Shown here piece after piece: positions 51,594 to 62,091 of a DNA stretch of 64,000 bases. Position numbers and translations under genes: made by a program. The notes beneath the pieces are model-generated. The model was not told the DNA's origin. It ran no database searches and saw nothing but the letters and a program-made list of their open reading frames with translations. Position 1 is the first letter of the stretch. Every line of letters starts with the position of its first letter. This DNA comes from Epithemia pelagica (Eukaryota > Bacillariophyta > Bacillariophyceae > Surirellales > Surirellaceae). The stretch covers positions 2,046,001-2,110,000 of the forward strand of contig OX337228.1 in the NCBI GenBank assembly GCA_946965045.2, written 5' to 3'.

Positions 51594-51674
51594 GATTAAT
51601 CATTAATCTTCCAATCCATCTGGTGATGTGGGACTCTTTATTGGAGAACTGCTGTGGGCTGTAAACGAATAATT

Positions 51675-54306
51675 TTATGGAACCCCAAGGATCCCACGCA
51701 AAGCGCGAGATCCTCGAATTTCCAGTACTTCGACGGCTACCATTTGCACCACCGACTGTAATTCTTCCAACAGTGGGCCTGCGTCCCTTTGGGTTCGTGC
51801 ATCGGCCATGAAACTGATAGCTCCACGGAAAAGCTCGACGATCGCTTCCATTCGAGCTCCTCCGCTGTTTTTATTCCCCATCAGAAGCTGTAAATCACAA
51901 CAAACATTGGTGTGAGCAAATTAAGCTCTCAAATCTAACGCTCACATATCAGTTCTTACCGCCTCTTGAAAAGTCTCTAGCAGAATTTGAATCTCTTCCA
52001 TTCGTCGCTTGTTTACTGGACCAAGCATGCCTGGCATTTGGGGTAGCATTGGAGCTGAACGGAGTAAATTGGCTTCCAAAGAACTTGCGCTTCCATCGAT
52101 CGCTTCGGCTAATTCGTGCACCAATGGCTTCTTCAAAAATAACCCAGTCCGACTGGTCAAGAACTGTCCAAAAAGTTCAATGGTTTGTCGCGAAATGGCG
52201 GACTTGTCGTCACTTTCAGCCGCTGTCGGGTCGTAGGCTTTGCTTGCAGTCTGGGCCAATCGTAGAAAGTCTCGTAACCTTTCCCATTCAATCTCTTGTC
52301 CCAATCCTTCAACTGTCAGTAGACGGACAAGAAGCTTCTCCAACGAGGCAGGCAGACCTGCTCCTTGTGGTGAGAGTAGCTGCCGCAAAACATATGGATA
52401 CGCACCACGAACGAGTTTGAAGTTGGGGTCAACACTTAGGGCGACTCCTTCCAGGATGGTCAAGCTGCGGATGATAATCGTGAAGAACGGTGGTGTGGCA
52501 AATCTCAATATGTTCTCTCGGCTAATATTGTCCAATTCAGCTTGTAATCGGGCAAAATTCACGTCGGATGCTTTACCTGTGCCACCCGTTGCATCCCGGA
52601 GGGCTTTCCTCAATCGAGGTACCAGGGCGTCCAACTGTGTTGTGTCTTTTAGAAAGCCAAGCTGAAAATAGGGGATCACGATGATGTGAGACTATAATCA
52701 CTCTCCTCCTTTCGGTGCTTGCAGCAGATAGGCTTACCTTTAGCAGATTCTCTGTGACCAGCGGAAGGTCTTTGTTTTGTAAACCAATTACAAGTCCGAA
52801 TAAACCGTATCTGTCTTCCTCGTCCATGTCAGCCATCATACCAAAATCCTACACGTTGGAAAAAATCACGTGAGCGAAATATTCCACATTCGAAACAAGC
52901 CGACCAACCATGCACAAACGTGATAACTTACGATGAATGCTAGCTTTCCATCGGGCGTTTTGAGAAGATTTCCTGTGTACCATCACTTACATGAGAACGT
53001 CTCACAACGGTTGCGACACAAAAAGTCACAGTAACTTACCACGATGAGGGTCACCATGGAATAATCCCGTCGCCATGAGTTGATCGACTGAACAACGAAG
53101 CCCTATCCTGACCATATCAATGCCATCTTTGCCATTCCATGGTCCTTTCTCTCCTTCCACCCATTCCATAACGAGAACACGACGTCGGGTCAACACTGTG
53201 CATGCCCTTGGCACTCGCAGATCGCTCCAGTCACCATACAGATCTCGAAACCGTTCACAGTTGTTTGCTTCTCTTAGATAATCAAGTTCTCCAAATAGTT
53301 GCATTCCGAAAGCATCAGCGATTTGTGGCAGATCACCTCCTCGAACTTTGCTCAGCCACATTGCAGTTCGACGTAGCAAGTACATATCAAGAGAAGCAGA
53401 TGCCTCCACGTCCGGTCTTTGAATCTTGATGGCGACAACCTTTCCGCCCCATATGCTAGCTTCCTCTGGACCGATCGCTGCTTCGAGTTTGGCCCCTCGG
53501 CGAATTCTGGCTTTATATACTTGTCCAATTGAAGCACTCGCAACAGCACGATTCCCGTTGTAAAATTCAAATAGACCTAGAATATCATCGGATTCAACAA
53601 GTTTCTCAGTCGTCGAAAGTTTTCTTTTCTTCTTGGTTTTTCTGTCATCGGTATTTTTCCATATTTTTCTCGTTGTCTTTAACCTTGGATAAATGTCACC
53701 AAGCTCTTTTTTCATAATTTTCATAGCCTCCATGTCAGAAAAGGACCCAACAGCATCAACAAGTTTCCCCAGTTCATCCGCCCATATCTTATTTCGGATG
53801 ATGTCTGGTCTCAGACTTAGTGCCTGGCCAGATTTGATAAGCGCGACACTTTTCGACTGGATGAGATGATTTCGAAGTTCTTCACCACGCTTCCGTTGCA
53901 CCGCTTCATTCTCTGAAGCTCCGAATGCCTTGTCCATGAGAAGTCGCATGTACCATCCCAGGAGAGGAAACCCAAGAGAGTTCAGGCGCCATCCCACCTG
54001 TAACGGTCTTCTATCATAGAAATCTTCGATCGCGGAGGCATCGTAGCCTGTTATTGGCATTGGTTTTGTTTTCTCTCGCAATCCTACGATTCCCGATCCC
54101 TGGGAAGATATTGCGAATTGAGATTGAGGTGAGTTCAAAGTATTTTGGGAGGATGCGGGCGAAGGCCGTTGTTTCCATGTACGCCCATTTGAAGCTGAAA
54201 GGACAAATCTAGGGACTTTCCCATTAGAGACACGTGTGTTGAAGCACAAGCCATCTCTTATCATCAAAACCACGACAGAAGCCGCAAAAACAATGCGAAG
54301 GCGCAT
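51675..54306 (-). CDS. Plastid-targeted ABC1/ADCK-type atypical kinase
   Basis: Five exons: 54306..53040, 52972..52932, 52848..52738, 52661..51960, 51887..51675; 777 residues. The ATG at 54306 starts MRLRIVFAASVVVLMIRDGL followed by CFNTRV, a signal peptide with phenylalanine at the cut as in diatom plastid proteins. The kinase core has KSGQ (~157, ABC1 hallmark), the Ala-rich loop AVASASIGQV (~252), VAIKIQRP, ELDYLREANN and HGDPHRGN (~416). Exon 2 is only 41 nt and completes GNLL, and exon 3 starts with the metal-binding DFG (FID-FGMM). The C-terminal third is helical, as in plant plastid ABC1K proteins. These kinases regulate prenyl-quinone and lipid metabolism in plastoglobules. Confidence 0.88.
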
Positions 54307-54972
54307 AGCTGGATGGTTGATCTTATGGGGCATGAAAGTGTCAAGTAAGATACCTTTCGATTTTCGATGGCACCAACAAGAAAATGCCCATACATGCCGA
54401 ATAGAGGTTGAAGAACAAAAAGTCGTGGCATGTGCACATTGTGGATATCCTAAATTCTTACCTCCTAGCACTAGCAAGAGCAAGTAACGGAGCCGGAAAA
54501 ATGAGCGACTCAAACGTTCTTATTTGTGCTTGGGAGTACCTAAAACCTGAATCCTCTGAAAGTGACATGTCCGGGTGGTTTGAGTCGCAGATTATCTTTC
54601 TCGAGCAATAAGGTTACAAGGGTTTTTTTCTTACTCATAGCTCATGGGAGTAATTCCATAGGAGTAGATATGGGATAGGGGGAATATTATTGTGCGTGCG
54701 AAGCATGAGCATCATAATATATTGACAATTACTCTTATGATGTATGGGCGGGAAGAAGGAGGAGGAACAAGGCCAGAAGATCGGTGCTCCACGATGCTCC
54801 GTATCCGGCCATGTATATGCATGGGCTTGTAGGAATATTTCGGAGCACGGCACCATCCGGGCTTTTCGCTTTATATGCAAGCAGTACCCCTAAAGGTTCC
54901 TTCTCTGGAGGTAGTCACTAGAATCCACCTACTCTAGCCATACAGCTCTCGGAGAACTTGCTACTCCTTGGA
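54307..54972. other. Intergenic region, no feature seen
   Basis: 666 bp between the ABC1 kinase start and the AAR2 stop, both on the minus strand. The first ~200 bp are open in the kinase frame and probably 5' UTR. No gene, RNA or repeat is supported; short TACTC/GAGTA words recur near 54930. Confidence 0.4.
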
Positions 54973-56394
54973 CTACCTGCCTGTCTTTCTCGCTTCGACT
55001 TCCTCCAGGTAGCTGGCAGCTTCGCGAACTAATGATACATCATTGGCGTCATCGAGAGCCCGAGCACATGTCATCAGTACATCTTCATGCGGTTGGATTG
55101 CGGCATACAAAATTGGATAGTTTTCACGGACGGTCACGTCATCGCTTGGACCAACAGCACCGAAAGCGCTACATCTGCTCTTGTTTGCCTCAGATCGTAC
55201 TCGATAGGCTTCAATCTCGTGAGGACTCACGACCACCGGTTCATCTTCGTCCTTTTCAACACTGAAGTTCGAATGAATAGAGTCAGATTCAATCTGATTC
55301 CATAGACTTGGAATCTTATCTTTCAGAACTTCTTGAAGTGTTTTCAATGAGGACACAAGATTTTGGTCACCGCTGATAATTTCTGTCAAGTTTTTGAAAG
55401 ACTGTGTCAGGAAATTATTTCCAGAGAGGTCCACGTCGTCAAACAGATCATTCTCCATGGCGTGGACTTCTCGTTCCAACGTGACTAGAAGGGCATTGTA
55501 CATATCAACGTTAGCAGTCACATTCATCTTGGATGTGTTTGCTACCATTGCAACAAGGTCACGCCAGTGTTCCAGGGCATTGAAGCATTTCAGTTCCATG
55601 AAAATGAAAAACGATAGCTCGATATCTCCAATCATATCCATCCAAGAATTACTGTAGATATCTCGTAGAACTCTCTGAAACGCCATGTCGGCGGGATGTG
55701 CGTCCATGGAGAGAGTTGTTCGGGAAGTTGTATCTAGTGACGTAAGGAACCGTTTTGTTCCCGCATGAGAGAGACTCTGTTTCGTAACACCTGATTCATT
55801 GGAAAGGACAGGAATATTCCGAGGAAACCAAATCTCTGTTCCATCCTGCTCTTCTCTTCGCGAGAGATCACTCCCCTCGCCAGCCGAGTTGTCGTCGTAT
55901 GACCCGGGCACAATTTTTCGTCCAGGACAAATGTGCCTTGCTTCAAGGAGATGAGAAGAGATATACTTCGTCAAGGATTTCCAGGCTTTGTTCTTGTTTT
56001 CGGATGACACGACTTGGTTGTAAGAAAGGATTCGAAGTGGGTGAATTGATTTGCTCCGAATGTGCTCTAATAAGTTGATTCGAGTTGCCTCATCTATCGT
56101 CCCAGGTGATACTTCTTCTGTGTAAGGGTCATAGTTTACCGCAAAATGAGAAAGATCACACGAAACATGGAAGCCTACTGCGATGGGAGAGTACTGTTGA
56201 ACCTGATTCTGCGGTTGGTGGGTTGGTGAGGCAGTCCGAATTGTCAACCAGTGAAACATATTCGAAGTAGGCCCATCCTGCTGCGGAAAGTTAACGAATC
56301 CCACGAAATCATCGCGTTGTACCTGTATTTCACAACCATCAAGGCTAATCAAGCTCCCTTTGGGCAACCCCAACACCGCAACATATTCGAGCAT
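54973..56394 (-). CDS. AAR2: AAR2-like U5 snRNP assembly factor
   Basis: Start at the ATG 56394 (two codons upstream the frame has GTG); 473 residues, single exon. The N-terminal domain shows VLGLPKGSLISLDGCEI and DDFVGFVNFP, matching the AAR2 beta domain; the C-terminal domain has RVLRDIYSNSWMDMIGDIEL and SFFIFMELKCFNALEHWRDL, the helical block in which AAR2 family members carry GElQfAFv..L...eaFeqWK. AAR2 holds Prp8 in a precursor U5 snRNP in the cytoplasm and is displaced by Brr2 in the nucleus. The middle (~160-250) is a polar linker with Ser residues, where yeast Aar2 is regulated by phosphorylation. It is divergent from the BRAP2-like gene (187 bp). Confidence 0.83.
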   Translation of the reverse strand: MLEYVAVLGLPKGSLISLDGCEIQVQRDDFVGFVNFPQQDGPTSNMFHWLTIRTASPTHQPQNQVQQYSPIAVGFHVSCDLSHFAVNYDPYTEEVSPGTIDEATRINLLEHIRSKSIHPLRILSYNQVVSSENKNKAWKSLTKYISSHLLEARHICPGRKIVPGSYDDNSAGEGSDLSRREEQDGTEIWFPRNIPVLSNESGVTKQSLSHAGTKRFLTSLDTTSRTTLSMDAHPADMAFQRVLRDIYSNSWMDMIGDIELSFFIFMELKCFNALEHWRDLVAMVANTSKMNVTANVDMYNALLVTLEREVHAMENDLFDDVDLSGNNFLTQSFKNLTEIISGDQNLVSSLKTLQEVLKDKIPSLWNQIESDSIHSNFSVEKDEDEPVVVSPHEIEAYRVRSEANKSRCSAFGAVGPSDDVTVRENYPILYAAIQPHEDVLMTCARALDDANDVSLVREAASYLEEVEARKTGR

Positions 56395-56581
56395 ATTCAC
56401 CTCTTTCTACTGTCTTCCGATTTTGTGAGAAAATCTAGCGCCATGTCACGTGTAGTTTACGCGACCGCGTCACTTCGACGTCTGCGGACAGACGAGGACT
56501 ACGCATTTCGTCGACGCTTCCATGAACGACATGAAAGAAAAAAAATAATGGCATGCGAAAGAACTCAAATATATCGTCTTA

Positions 56582-58249
56582 ATGGTAGTTCGGTTGCTTG
56601 TCGTCCTTCCCCAGAATTTTCTTGGCGAGGAGGGGTTTCGTCAGTTGCAGGAAACAACTACGCATGATGCGACAACCGCCTTCGTTGTGACAGCAAAGTA
56701 TGCATCTCTTTCATTGTCTGCTAGCTCTGCCGCCGACATTGGGAAACCTGCCAGGTGGGCTGCTTTCTTCTTACCTCCGCCTCTGACAGAATCAGCCCTA
56801 CACGACTTCAAAGCAAAGGATTTTGCTCTGCTGGATCAATCATTAACAGGACAAGTCTCTCGTCGATTGTTGGCCATGGTTCACCCATTTCTGGCTGCCA
56901 ACTTTGCGTTACGAGGGATCATATCAGTTCAAAATTCTGACCACTGTCCAGCGGACATTATTATCGTAGACATATCCCATGCTCCTGTTGAGGTTGTTGA
57001 TCACATGCTTCAAATAACCAATGGAGAAAAGATTCACTCTGGACCGGAGGCCATCTTGAAGTTTGTTGTCATCTCATCAATTTCATTTCGTTCCGAAGGC
57101 GATGTCATGAGGCCCAAATTTGCAACAGCCGCTGCTGCTCCACGGAAAGAGTATGGTATACCAGCGTGTCCCGTTTGCTTGCATCGAATAGACCCTACCA
57201 GGATTGGTCTTCCGCCACCACAGAATCATCAGTTATGCTCTAAGTTCTGTCCTCCACCAAATCTCGCCTACCCGAACCATGAAGACAAGTCGTCATGTCC
57301 CCAGCAACGCCTGTTTCGACCGTGGCGGAGTCCCTGTCATTGCAACGCCTGTTGTCTGATTGAAGGATATTGGAAATCTGAGTTACAGGCGTTTAATCGC
57401 GATACCAGTAAGCACTTGCGGTGCTTCCGATGTGAGCTGGAAGAAACTCTTTGGGTCTGTCTGACCTGCGGATTCATCGGGTGCGGAAGATATTCCAACA
57501 AGCATTCTGTTGAACATTTTGATGAAACTGGACATCCTTTTAGCTTGGAACTGGCTACTTTGAGGATATGGGACTACTCGACAGGCTACTTCTGTCACCG
57601 TTCTGACGTTTTGGATTGCCCATCCTCTCCCCCATTGTTGTATCCTTGGGTTCACCAACGACAGCACGGAGATTTGTCTTATCAGAATGCACACTGGTCT
57701 GGAATGGATGAAATGAAATCGCCAAAAAAAGCCAGTATGATTGGCGAAGAATATGAAGCACTCTTACAGAGCGCTTTGGAAGACCAAGCGCAGCATTACG
57801 AAGGCGAAATCACAAGGCTTAGGTCCAGACTGACTGAAGATGCTTTCGATAAGAGTACGATGAGTCCCCAGGAAGCTGATGAAATTACAGTTCTTCAAGC
57901 TGAGATAGCCTCACTCCGTACAGAGATTTCTCGCTGTAGCCGTGAACTTTTGGAGTGGCAAGCCCGAGAATCACGCAGTCAAAGAAGGAGTAAAAGTTTA
58001 TTGGGTGAACAAAAAGTGGCTCAAGATTTACTAACGACTATCAAAGAAGAAGCTGCAAAGGAGCACATCGAAGGAAGTGTTCAAGTGGAAGAACTAGAGC
58101 AGCAAATAGCTGATTTGACTGCGAACCAGAACATGCGTCGACAGTTCTCTCAAGATGAGGAGCTGCAACAAGCCCAGATTTGGGGCATGTCTTCCGAAGC
58201 CGGTCGAGCAAAGAGGGGGAAGAAAGCGAAACGGGGGTATCGCAAATAG
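56582..58249 (+). CDS. BRAP2-like RING/UBP zinc-finger protein
   Basis: Single exon, 555 residues. The N-terminal ~190 residues hold a BRAP2-type region ending in ILKFVVISSISF. A Cys-rich RING-like segment (~204-265) begins ACPVCLHRIDPTRIGLPPP but then has irregular spacing (LCSKFC, SSC, PCHCNACC) without the usual CxHxFHxxC centre. The UBP zinc finger (~279-345) is canonical: LRCFRCELEETLWVCLTCG, GCGRYSNKHSVEHFDETGHP and WDYSTGYFCHR. A long coiled coil (~380-520) and a basic Gly/Lys tail follow. BRAP2/BRIZ proteins are E3 ligases acting in Ras-MAPK signalling or seed germination; whether this RING binds E2 is doubtful. It is convergent with SMPD4 (28 bp). Confidence 0.85.
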   Translation: MVVRLLVVLPQNFLGEEGFRQLQETTTHDATTAFVVTAKYASLSLSASSAADIGKPARWAAFFLPPPLTESALHDFKAKDFALLDQSLTGQVSRRLLAMVHPFLAANFALRGIISVQNSDHCPADIIIVDISHAPVEVVDHMLQITNGEKIHSGPEAILKFVVISSISFRSEGDVMRPKFATAAAAPRKEYGIPACPVCLHRIDPTRIGLPPPQNHQLCSKFCPPPNLAYPNHEDKSSCPQQRLFRPWRSPCHCNACCLIEGYWKSELQAFNRDTSKHLRCFRCELEETLWVCLTCGFIGCGRYSNKHSVEHFDETGHPFSLELATLRIWDYSTGYFCHRSDVLDCPSSPPLLYPWVHQRQHGDLSYQNAHWSGMDEMKSPKKASMIGEEYEALLQSALEDQAQHYEGEITRLRSRLTEDAFDKSTMSPQEADEITVLQAEIASLRTEISRCSRELLEWQARESRSQRRSKSLLGEQKVAQDLLTTIKEEAAKEHIEGSVQVEELEQQIADLTANQNMRRQFSQDEELQQAQIWGMSSEAGRAKRGKKAKRGYRK

Positions 58250-58277
58250 CCTACATTCGGAGCTGCAACAAATCTAC

Positions 58278-60771
58278 CTACTTGAACAGTCTCCAAAGGA
58301 ATACAGGAAGGAGCAGCGCGAGAGCATTCCGATAGTCGGCAAGAACACGAAAGTTCACTCGAACACCCGTTTTCCGGAAAACATAGTCTGATGCAAGTCC
58401 GGCCAGTTCCACAAAGACCTGGATTTCATAGCTCCCAAGTCTCGCATTTGATGTATCGCCGACAAAGCCTACCATGGATGGATCAATTTTTGTCGCCCCG
58501 GTAACGACCTGATGAAACCCTTCGTCGGTTAGTTCCCCTTGTTGTAGTAGTGGCGGTTTCTTCACTTCTGATGACCTGGCTGTTGTTGTTGTTGCAGTTG
58601 TTGGAGAATATACCAGAGGAAGCTGAACAATCGCCTTTGCACGTTCAACAACTTTGGATATATTTCTTTCTTCCCCCGAGACAACCCCAAAATTGAACAT
58701 TCCTTCAATTGTGGACTCAATACGCTCCACGATGTCCATTTCCCGCACCTTCTTGACACGCTGGATATGCATTTCTTCGAGAAGAGCTTTCATATCTTTT
58801 TGACACGACGACAAACTCTGTGGCCCAGGTGGTGCGTAGGGTCCCAGTAAATCACAATGACGTTTCACAAGATGGCCGTAGTGAGAAGCTCCGGAAAGAC
58901 TGCGGGAGATGGCATCAACGACCTGCGGGGTGAAAACTCTGAATACTCGTTCAATGATCCTCATTGACCTGTGATACTTGTGAGTCGAAAAGTCGAGTTC
59001 CCTCGCTCGCCGAAGAAAAATTGCCAAGGGAGTTGCATACATATGTACGTTCGCCGCAATATATGGCTCCCATTCTTTACTGTAACGGCTAGTTTGATTC
59101 TGTTTCGGAAGTGACAATGTCCTTTTTTGCCGTTTCTGGCGGTTTTCGGCATTGCCCATCATTCTTTGTGCCGCATGACGTGGGGAAAAATCGTGTCCTT
59201 TTGCTGAGATAGGATTATAGACTGCTGTGAGATCTTCAAAATGCACAATTGGCAGATTATGATTATTCCCTTAACTTACTTTCGTTGACATTCCATGGTT
59301 CAAGCCACATCAGCCAAGCATCTAATACGCCGAAAAATGGAGAAGATTCCTGTTGGTGGATAGATGCATGTCGGAATGATGCGCGAATGTAGTTTAGAAA
59401 CGGCTGGGTCATCGTCTCCATGGCTGCAGAGGGCTTCCAATCGTTTTCTCTGATAGCGTATTTGCTCAATGCGGGGTCGAGGATGACGTGGACCACTACG
59501 GAACAAAGCCCTCTCTGTGCTTGAGCAACAGGAGGTTCATAATGAACCACAACGAGATCATAAGCATTGTCAAGATCAAACGAAGGTGGAGCAAGTTGAC
59601 CAGACCTTGCACGGCGATCCATAATAGCTTCCAAAACAGCGCTTGTCGGTTTAACATTCCCATGTGCTTCCAACCATAAGGAGACAATTATTCGTAGAAA
59701 AAGCTCCGATTCACTGTTCTCCGAGGCCAATTTAATGTCTCGTAACCCCTCTTTCTCATACGGTAGAAAATGATGCAAGTACTTCCGCAGCAAATAGTTA
59801 TAGACTGTTTCGCCATATGTTTGCTTCTGGGAAGGTACTGTGATTGAGGAAGAGGCATATCCTTGAGGTGCAGGTGTAATTTTTGCCGTCGATTTCACCG
59901 ATGGAAAGTTCAGAAAGAGCATGAGATAGTATTCCAGCATGCTTAAGATTACTTTTGGACGATGCCTTTCGCCATTCTTTATTTCTTCCGACGATGTCTT
60001 GATAGGTGATTTAGCTACAGAGTTTTGCATCCCCACCGAGCTGTGAAAACCTCGTGGACTAAGCTTCATCATAGACGAGTGTTGCGTATTCTGAGCTTTT
60101 TCTTGACAGAATTTGATTAGATCGTGTTGTTCCAAAGGGCCTCGGCGGATCAGTTTCGTAAGAAGCTTCCTGGTATTCTCAGTGCACGTAAGTTCCCTTG
60201 TAGGAAGAGGATTTTGCAGCGTCGCCAGCCATGATTCGCGAAGAGTTTCTGGAAGGGCGTCAAGAGGGAAGATGAAGCCCCATCCGGGTCTGTTCACACT
60301 TTCACTTGAAATGGCTTCAATCAATGCCTGAGGAAGAGGATCAGGCGTCAGCTGCTTCCCCGCAGTGCCAAGGAGCTTCACCACAGGGTCTGATTCGATG
60401 GATGAGCCTGACTGCTTCGTGCTTCCTGCAGATGGTCGAGCCAATGACGCCGTGGAATTTGCATGATTCCGTGGCATGGTGGAATTGAGGCTCCATGGAG
60501 ATCTTTCTGACAACCACCCATTTTCTTTATGGCGATAGAAATCTCTCTTGTTCAAGGATATGTTGTAGTTATTGTCAGCACCACTTTGGGTTGTGCCTTT
60601 TACACGGACGAGCGGTCCAAAGATTCGGTCACAAAGAGGCTCAAATAGTCCATAGAAACGACTCTCCGCCGCCGTGCCACCAGCTGTCAATTCAACTTGG
60701 ACATACGAGAGCATAGCCAACGCGACCTCGGCAGGGTTCTTCTTCTCATTCTTCAGTGCTTCTTCCAACAT
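58278..60771 (-). CDS. SMPD4: SMPD4-like (neutral sphingomyelinase 3 family) membrane protein
   Basis: Exons 60771..59280 and 59224..58278 (53 bp intron, phase 1); 812 residues. The splice joins VLDAWLMWLEPWNVNE with TVYNPISAKG. The W-x4-PW block and the later KEWEPYIAANVHMYATPLAI, FLRRARELDF and VFRVFTPQVVDAI blocks match SMPD4 (QPWR.., W..fv..Nl.fYt..f..Fl.RA...D). A hydrophobic segment at the very C-terminus (ALALLLPVFLWRLF) corresponds to the single SMPD4 membrane anchor. The human protein sits at the ER and nuclear envelope and associates with nuclear pores; its sphingomyelinase activity is debated. The two halves would be read as separate genes without the intron. Confidence 0.78.
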
Positions 60772-61009
60772 AGTGATGGTGGGAGTTCATTACCACAAAC
60801 AAGACGTTCTTGACGAGAATGTGGCACCTTTGAGTCGATGAACTGTCAGTGGAACACGGTGTCAGTGGAACTCCAACAGACACATAGTTTTAGCTTTATG
60901 ATGTCGCCCTTTTGTCGCAGTCCATTAGATCCTCCAGCCCCGGGGCGGATATGGATATGTCTCTGCGAAAAAGATCCAGATCTTCTTACACGCACTTCAC
61001 AAAACAAAC

Positions 61010-61589
61010 ATGAAAGTGGCAAAGTTGTTGTTGACATGGCTCTGTGTGGCAATCACACAATATAATCTTGTTGTGCATGCGTTCTCACTTGGTGTTCTTT
61101 CCCCAGTGATGGAACCATCAGGATGGCGATCATCCGTCGCCGATCCGTCGAAGAAGTCCACGTGTATTTCCAATCCTGGCTTCACCACTGTTTTACTTGC
61201 CCGCGCAGACGATTCTGATGAATCTGCTGGGAAACCAGACCCACTGGGACTTAACCGTGGAAAGTACTTGCTTCTCCTTTCACTTTTCCTATCCATTTGG
61301 ATCTTCTCGATCCCCCCTGAGTTCCGTCGGGCACGATTTTGCCCTTCGGAGGAATGCGCTGGTAAGAAATGAAAAGGCAGCTTGACCTGGATGCACATTT
61401 TGGCCTTATGATGGACTCATCTCCCCTTTCTTTGTGTCGACTCTTTCAGCTCAAACTCCTCGTTGTATGGAGTGTGTGACGCCTTCCGAATGGACAACTG
61501 GTATTGCCGAGTACTACAAGAATGGTGGGGGAATCCAATTTGATTTTTCTATCGACCAATCAACAAAAGACTACTGGGCAGGGAAATAG
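61010..61589 (+). CDS. Small predicted plastid membrane protein, unknown function
   Basis: Exons 61010..61361 and 61450..61589 (88 bp intron, phase 1); 163 residues. Signal peptide (LLLTWLCVAITQYNLVV) ends in HAF-SLGV, the diatom plastid-type motif, followed by a Ser/Arg-containing transit-like segment. One membrane segment (~84-101, YLLLLSLFLSIWIFSIPP) and a C-terminal domain with CPSEECA and CMEC, possibly a small metal or disulfide site, then a polar end. It has no recognised family. Without the intron only the first exon would be called. Confidence 0.65.
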
Positions 61590-62091
61590 AACTTTGCGTT
61601 TATCAATATCTCAGGTATGAACGATGAGCCATGACATGGCGTGCAATCAGTTCTTTCGCATCGGGACCGGTTATCATTCACGATTCACGATCCAAAGAGG
61701 TGTTTAGATTGACCATAACATGTTATTGCTTGATATTTTCTCTATCTGAAATGTACAGCAGTTCTTTTGCAAGCCTTCCTTATGGAAGACCTGGTCTCTG
61801 GTCTCATCTTATTTTGACCAAAGAGACCTCACCACTAGAGAGAGCGAGATAGCGAAGAAAAAGCTAGGAGTAGGTAGGTCTAGCTACTAGGAGAAAGGGC
61901 CTTCCACAGGGATAGCGCGACTGCGAGCTGGAGAGGTGCAGTAGGCGCGCGCCAACTTCCTAACAGACAAGTCACGCAGATTTGGTAACAAATGTTTCTC
62001 ATTTTGTTTCATCCGAATAGTGTGATGGCAATGGCATTACTAGATTAACCAAACTTCATTTTGTCGGTACTCCTTCATTGTTTCCCTAGCC
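61590..62091. other. Intergenic region with CTAGGAGTAG-type motif
   Basis: 502 bp between two plus-strand genes. It contains GCTAGGAGTAGGTAGGTCTA with a nearby TAGCTACTAGGAG (61866-61893), similar to the palindrome at 49001. No gene is supported. Confidence 0.4.

Noticed and set aside
56251-56667. 138-codon frame overlapping the BRAP2-like start
   Set aside because: It lies in the short divergent promoter with AAR2 and overlaps the real gene in another frame; no family signature.
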